NCBI GenBank assembly: GCA_024235015.1
Contig: JACKNG010000004.1
Coordinates: forward strand, 434,001-498,000
From: Gammaproteobacteria bacterium
GTDB lineage: Bacteria; Pseudomonadota; Gammaproteobacteria; Ga0077536
DNA: 64,000 bases
Reading direction: 5' to 3'
The translations under genes were made by a program, and so were the position numbers. The notes beneath the pieces were generated by a model that searched no databases, was not told where the DNA came from, and saw only the letters and a list, made by a program, of their open reading frames with translations. Each line of letters starts with the position of its first letter. The stretch's first letter is position 1. Below, piece by piece: positions 62,823 to 64,000 of this stretch.

Positions 62823-63545
62823 CTAGCCGCCGAGTACGGCCTTGAGCTCGGCCAGGTTGTGAATGACGTGGTCGGGGGTCGCGGTGCCGCGGCCGGTCTG
62901 CAGCGGTGGTTCCATGCCGCCGTCGACGATCAGCGCGGTCTGCATGCCGAGCGCCGCGGCGCCGACGATGTCGTGCTCGGGCGAATCGCCGACGAACAGC
63001 ACGTCCGCGGGCGCGTACCCGGAGAGCTCGAGCGCGTGCTCGAAGAAGCGGCGGTCCGGCTTGCAGGATTGCGCCGACTCCGAGCTCGTCCAGTGGTGAA
63101 AGAAGTCGCCGAGGCCGGCGCGGCCGATCAGCGGCACCAGCATGTCGTCGTCGATGTTCGAGACCACCGAGAGGTAGAGATCGCGTGCCTTGAGGTGGGC
63201 GAGGGTGTCTAGGCAGTCCTCCTTCAGCACCAGGCAGTCGACGATGGCCTGCCGGTGCGCTTCGAGGTACCACTCGAACACCGCGTCGTCGGCCGCGGCG
63301 CCGAGCTCGGCGGCGAAACCGCGCAGGGTGTCGAGGAAGAAATCGCGATGCAGGTAGTAGGTCTTGTCGGCGTAGGCGTGGGCGGCGTCGCGCTGGGCCG
63401 CGCTGTAAGCCTCGCCGATGCGGCGGCGATCGGCCGCGACCCCGAGCCGCTCGGCTGCCTCGGCCAGCAGCGGCATGGTCGCGCGCGGCACGTTGCGGTA
63501 GCTGTAGAGCGTGCCGCCGAGATCGAAGAACACCGCGCGGGTCAT
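62823..63545 (-). CDS. HAD-superfamily hydrolase
   Basis: 240-residue HAD phosphatase-like protein. Motif I FFDLGGTLY (nucleophile Asp8), motif II SVVSNIDDD, motif III CKPDRRFFEHALE with Lys, and motif IV LFVGDSPEHDIVGAAALGM. The +2 acid of motif I is Gly, as in several HAD subgroups. Cap helices in the first half. ATG at 63545 overlaps the surE stop by four bases, so it is coupled to surE. Confidence 0.9.
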   Translation of the reverse strand: MTRAVFFDLGGTLYSYRNVPRATMPLLAEAAERLGVAADRRRIGEAYSAAQRDAAHAYADKTYYLHRDFFLDTLRGFAAELGAAADDAVFEWYLEAHRQAIVDCLVLKEDCLDTLAHLKARDLYLSVVSNIDDDMLVPLIGRAGLGDFFHHWTSSESAQSCKPDRRFFEHALELSGYAPADVLFVGDSPEHDIVGAAALGMQTALIVDGGMEPPLQTGRGTATPDHVIHNLAELKAVLGG

Positions 63546-64000
63546 GCCAGCAGCCCGTCCAGGCGTGCTTTCCAGCCGTGGTCGGTCATGTCCATGCGCA
63601 CCGGGGTGACGGCGATGGCGCGGTCGGCCACGGCATCGAGATCGGTGCCCTGCGGTGCGGCATGCTCGGGATAGCTGATCTTGACCCAGAAGTAGGGCTG
63701 GCCGCGGGCGTCGACGCGGGGGTCGATGGTGAACGAGCCGGGCGGGCGCTGGCCCTGGGTGGTGAGGCGCACCCCGTTGACCTGGTCCGGCGGGCAGTCG
63801 GGGAAGTTGATGTTGAAGAACGAACCGGCCGGCCAGTCCTCGAGTTCGAGCAGGCGGCGGATGAGTTCAGGCGCGTAGCGGCGGGACGGCGCGTAGTCGG
63901 CAACCCCGCCGGGCGGGCGGATCTGCGACAGGGCGATGGAACGGATGCCGAGCTGGGTGCCCTCCATCGCCGCGGCGATGGTCCCGGAGTAGGTCAGGTC
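63542..64000 (-). CDS. surE: SurE-type 5'/3'-nucleotidase, C-terminal part (cut by right window edge)
   Basis: The last 152 residues of SurE. The frame is open to the window edge and begins Asp-Leu-Thr-Tyr-Ser-Gly-Thr-Ile-Ala-Ala-Ala-Met-Glu-Gly, the hallmark YSGT-AAMEG block; FNINFPDCPP and TDLDAVADRAIAVTPVRMDMTDHGW follow. It dephosphorylates nucleoside monophosphates. The first ATG in view (63967) is internal, not the start. Confidence 0.9.
   Translation of the reverse strand, partial: DLTYSGTIAAAMEGTQLGIRSIALSQIRPPGGVADYAPSRRYAPELIRRLLELEDWPAGSFFNINFPDCPPDQVNGVRLTTQGQRPPGSFTIDPRVDARGQPYFWVKISYPEHAAPQGTDLDAVADRAIAVTPVRMDMTDHGWKARLDGLLA

Noticed and set aside
62260..63273. 337-codon minus-strand frame across the HAD gene
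   Set aside because: The HAD gene occupies 62823-63545 in another frame; only the last 130 codons, from ATG 62652, look like a real SnoaL-like protein.

Overview
The window is about 70% G+C and densely coded, with codon use typical of a high-GC proteobacterium. A YheU-family gene (largely confined to Gammaproteobacteria), RmuC, YaiI, two PEP-CTERM proteins and a RAYT/REP system point to a gammaproteobacterium. Many flavin and haem oxidoreductases (P450, Baeyer-Villiger monooxygenase, GMC oxidoreductase, DmdC-type acyl-CoA dehydrogenase, luciferase-like monooxygenase) suggest an environmental degrader. No rRNA, tRNA, CRISPR array or prophage was seen. Names are from motif recognition only; no database search was run.

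Layout. 1-3.1 kb: an alkyltransferase/glycosylase repair fusion, a REP-associated transposase (RAYT) flanked by REP palindromes, and a PEP-CTERM protein. 3.1-8.5 kb (minus strand): P450, CinA, a SelW-like selenoprotein that reads through an in-frame TGA (not found by ordinary ORF calling), a 93-residue orphan, an amidase and an AlaX-type editing protein. 8.6-15.8 kb: PanE-like reductase, acyl-CoA dehydrogenase, RmuC, cupin and Baeyer-Villiger monooxygenase. 16.4-25.7 kb: two paralogous 1.1-kb-residue cyclase-homology/ATPase/TPR signalling proteins on either side of a GMC dehydrogenase and its Tat-exported small subunit. 26-35 kb: small accessory genes, an RHH/Doc toxin-antitoxin pair, a second PEP-CTERM protein, a hydroxypyruvate isomerase-like gene with a REP-derived tail, and a SnoaL-like protein, PNPOx-like protein, SDR and YaiI. 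35-38.5 kb: hydrolase, SCP2-like protein, luciferase-like oxidoreductase and a DUF1326 protein.

38.5-47.1 kb is a surface-glycan locus. A translationally coupled set matching the decaprenyl-phosphoryl-arabinose pathway (UbiA-type phosphoribosyltransferase, DprE1-like oxidase, DprE2-like reductase) is followed by a GT-C membrane glycosyltransferase. A convergent operon encodes a Wzm/Wzt-type ABC exporter and a sulfotransferase-like protein. 49.7-61.8 kb is a type I secretion locus: a 2557-residue protein with an N-terminal lipase-like domain, RTX repeats, Ig/cadherin-like modules and an FG-GAP propeller region, then its HlyB-like ABC transporter and HlyD-like adaptor; no TolC gene is present. 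61.9-64 kb: YheU, a SnoaL-like protein, a HAD hydrolase and the 3' part of surE, cut by the window edge.

The strongest signal beyond ordinary genes is a 30-nt dispersed repeat, TCAA-N4-TTGA-N5-GGTGTC-W-GACACC. I count 20 exact copies of its 13-nt palindrome plus at least seven degraded ones. All lie in the left 35.2 kb, nearly all between genes or at 3' ends, and they flank the single RAYT gene.
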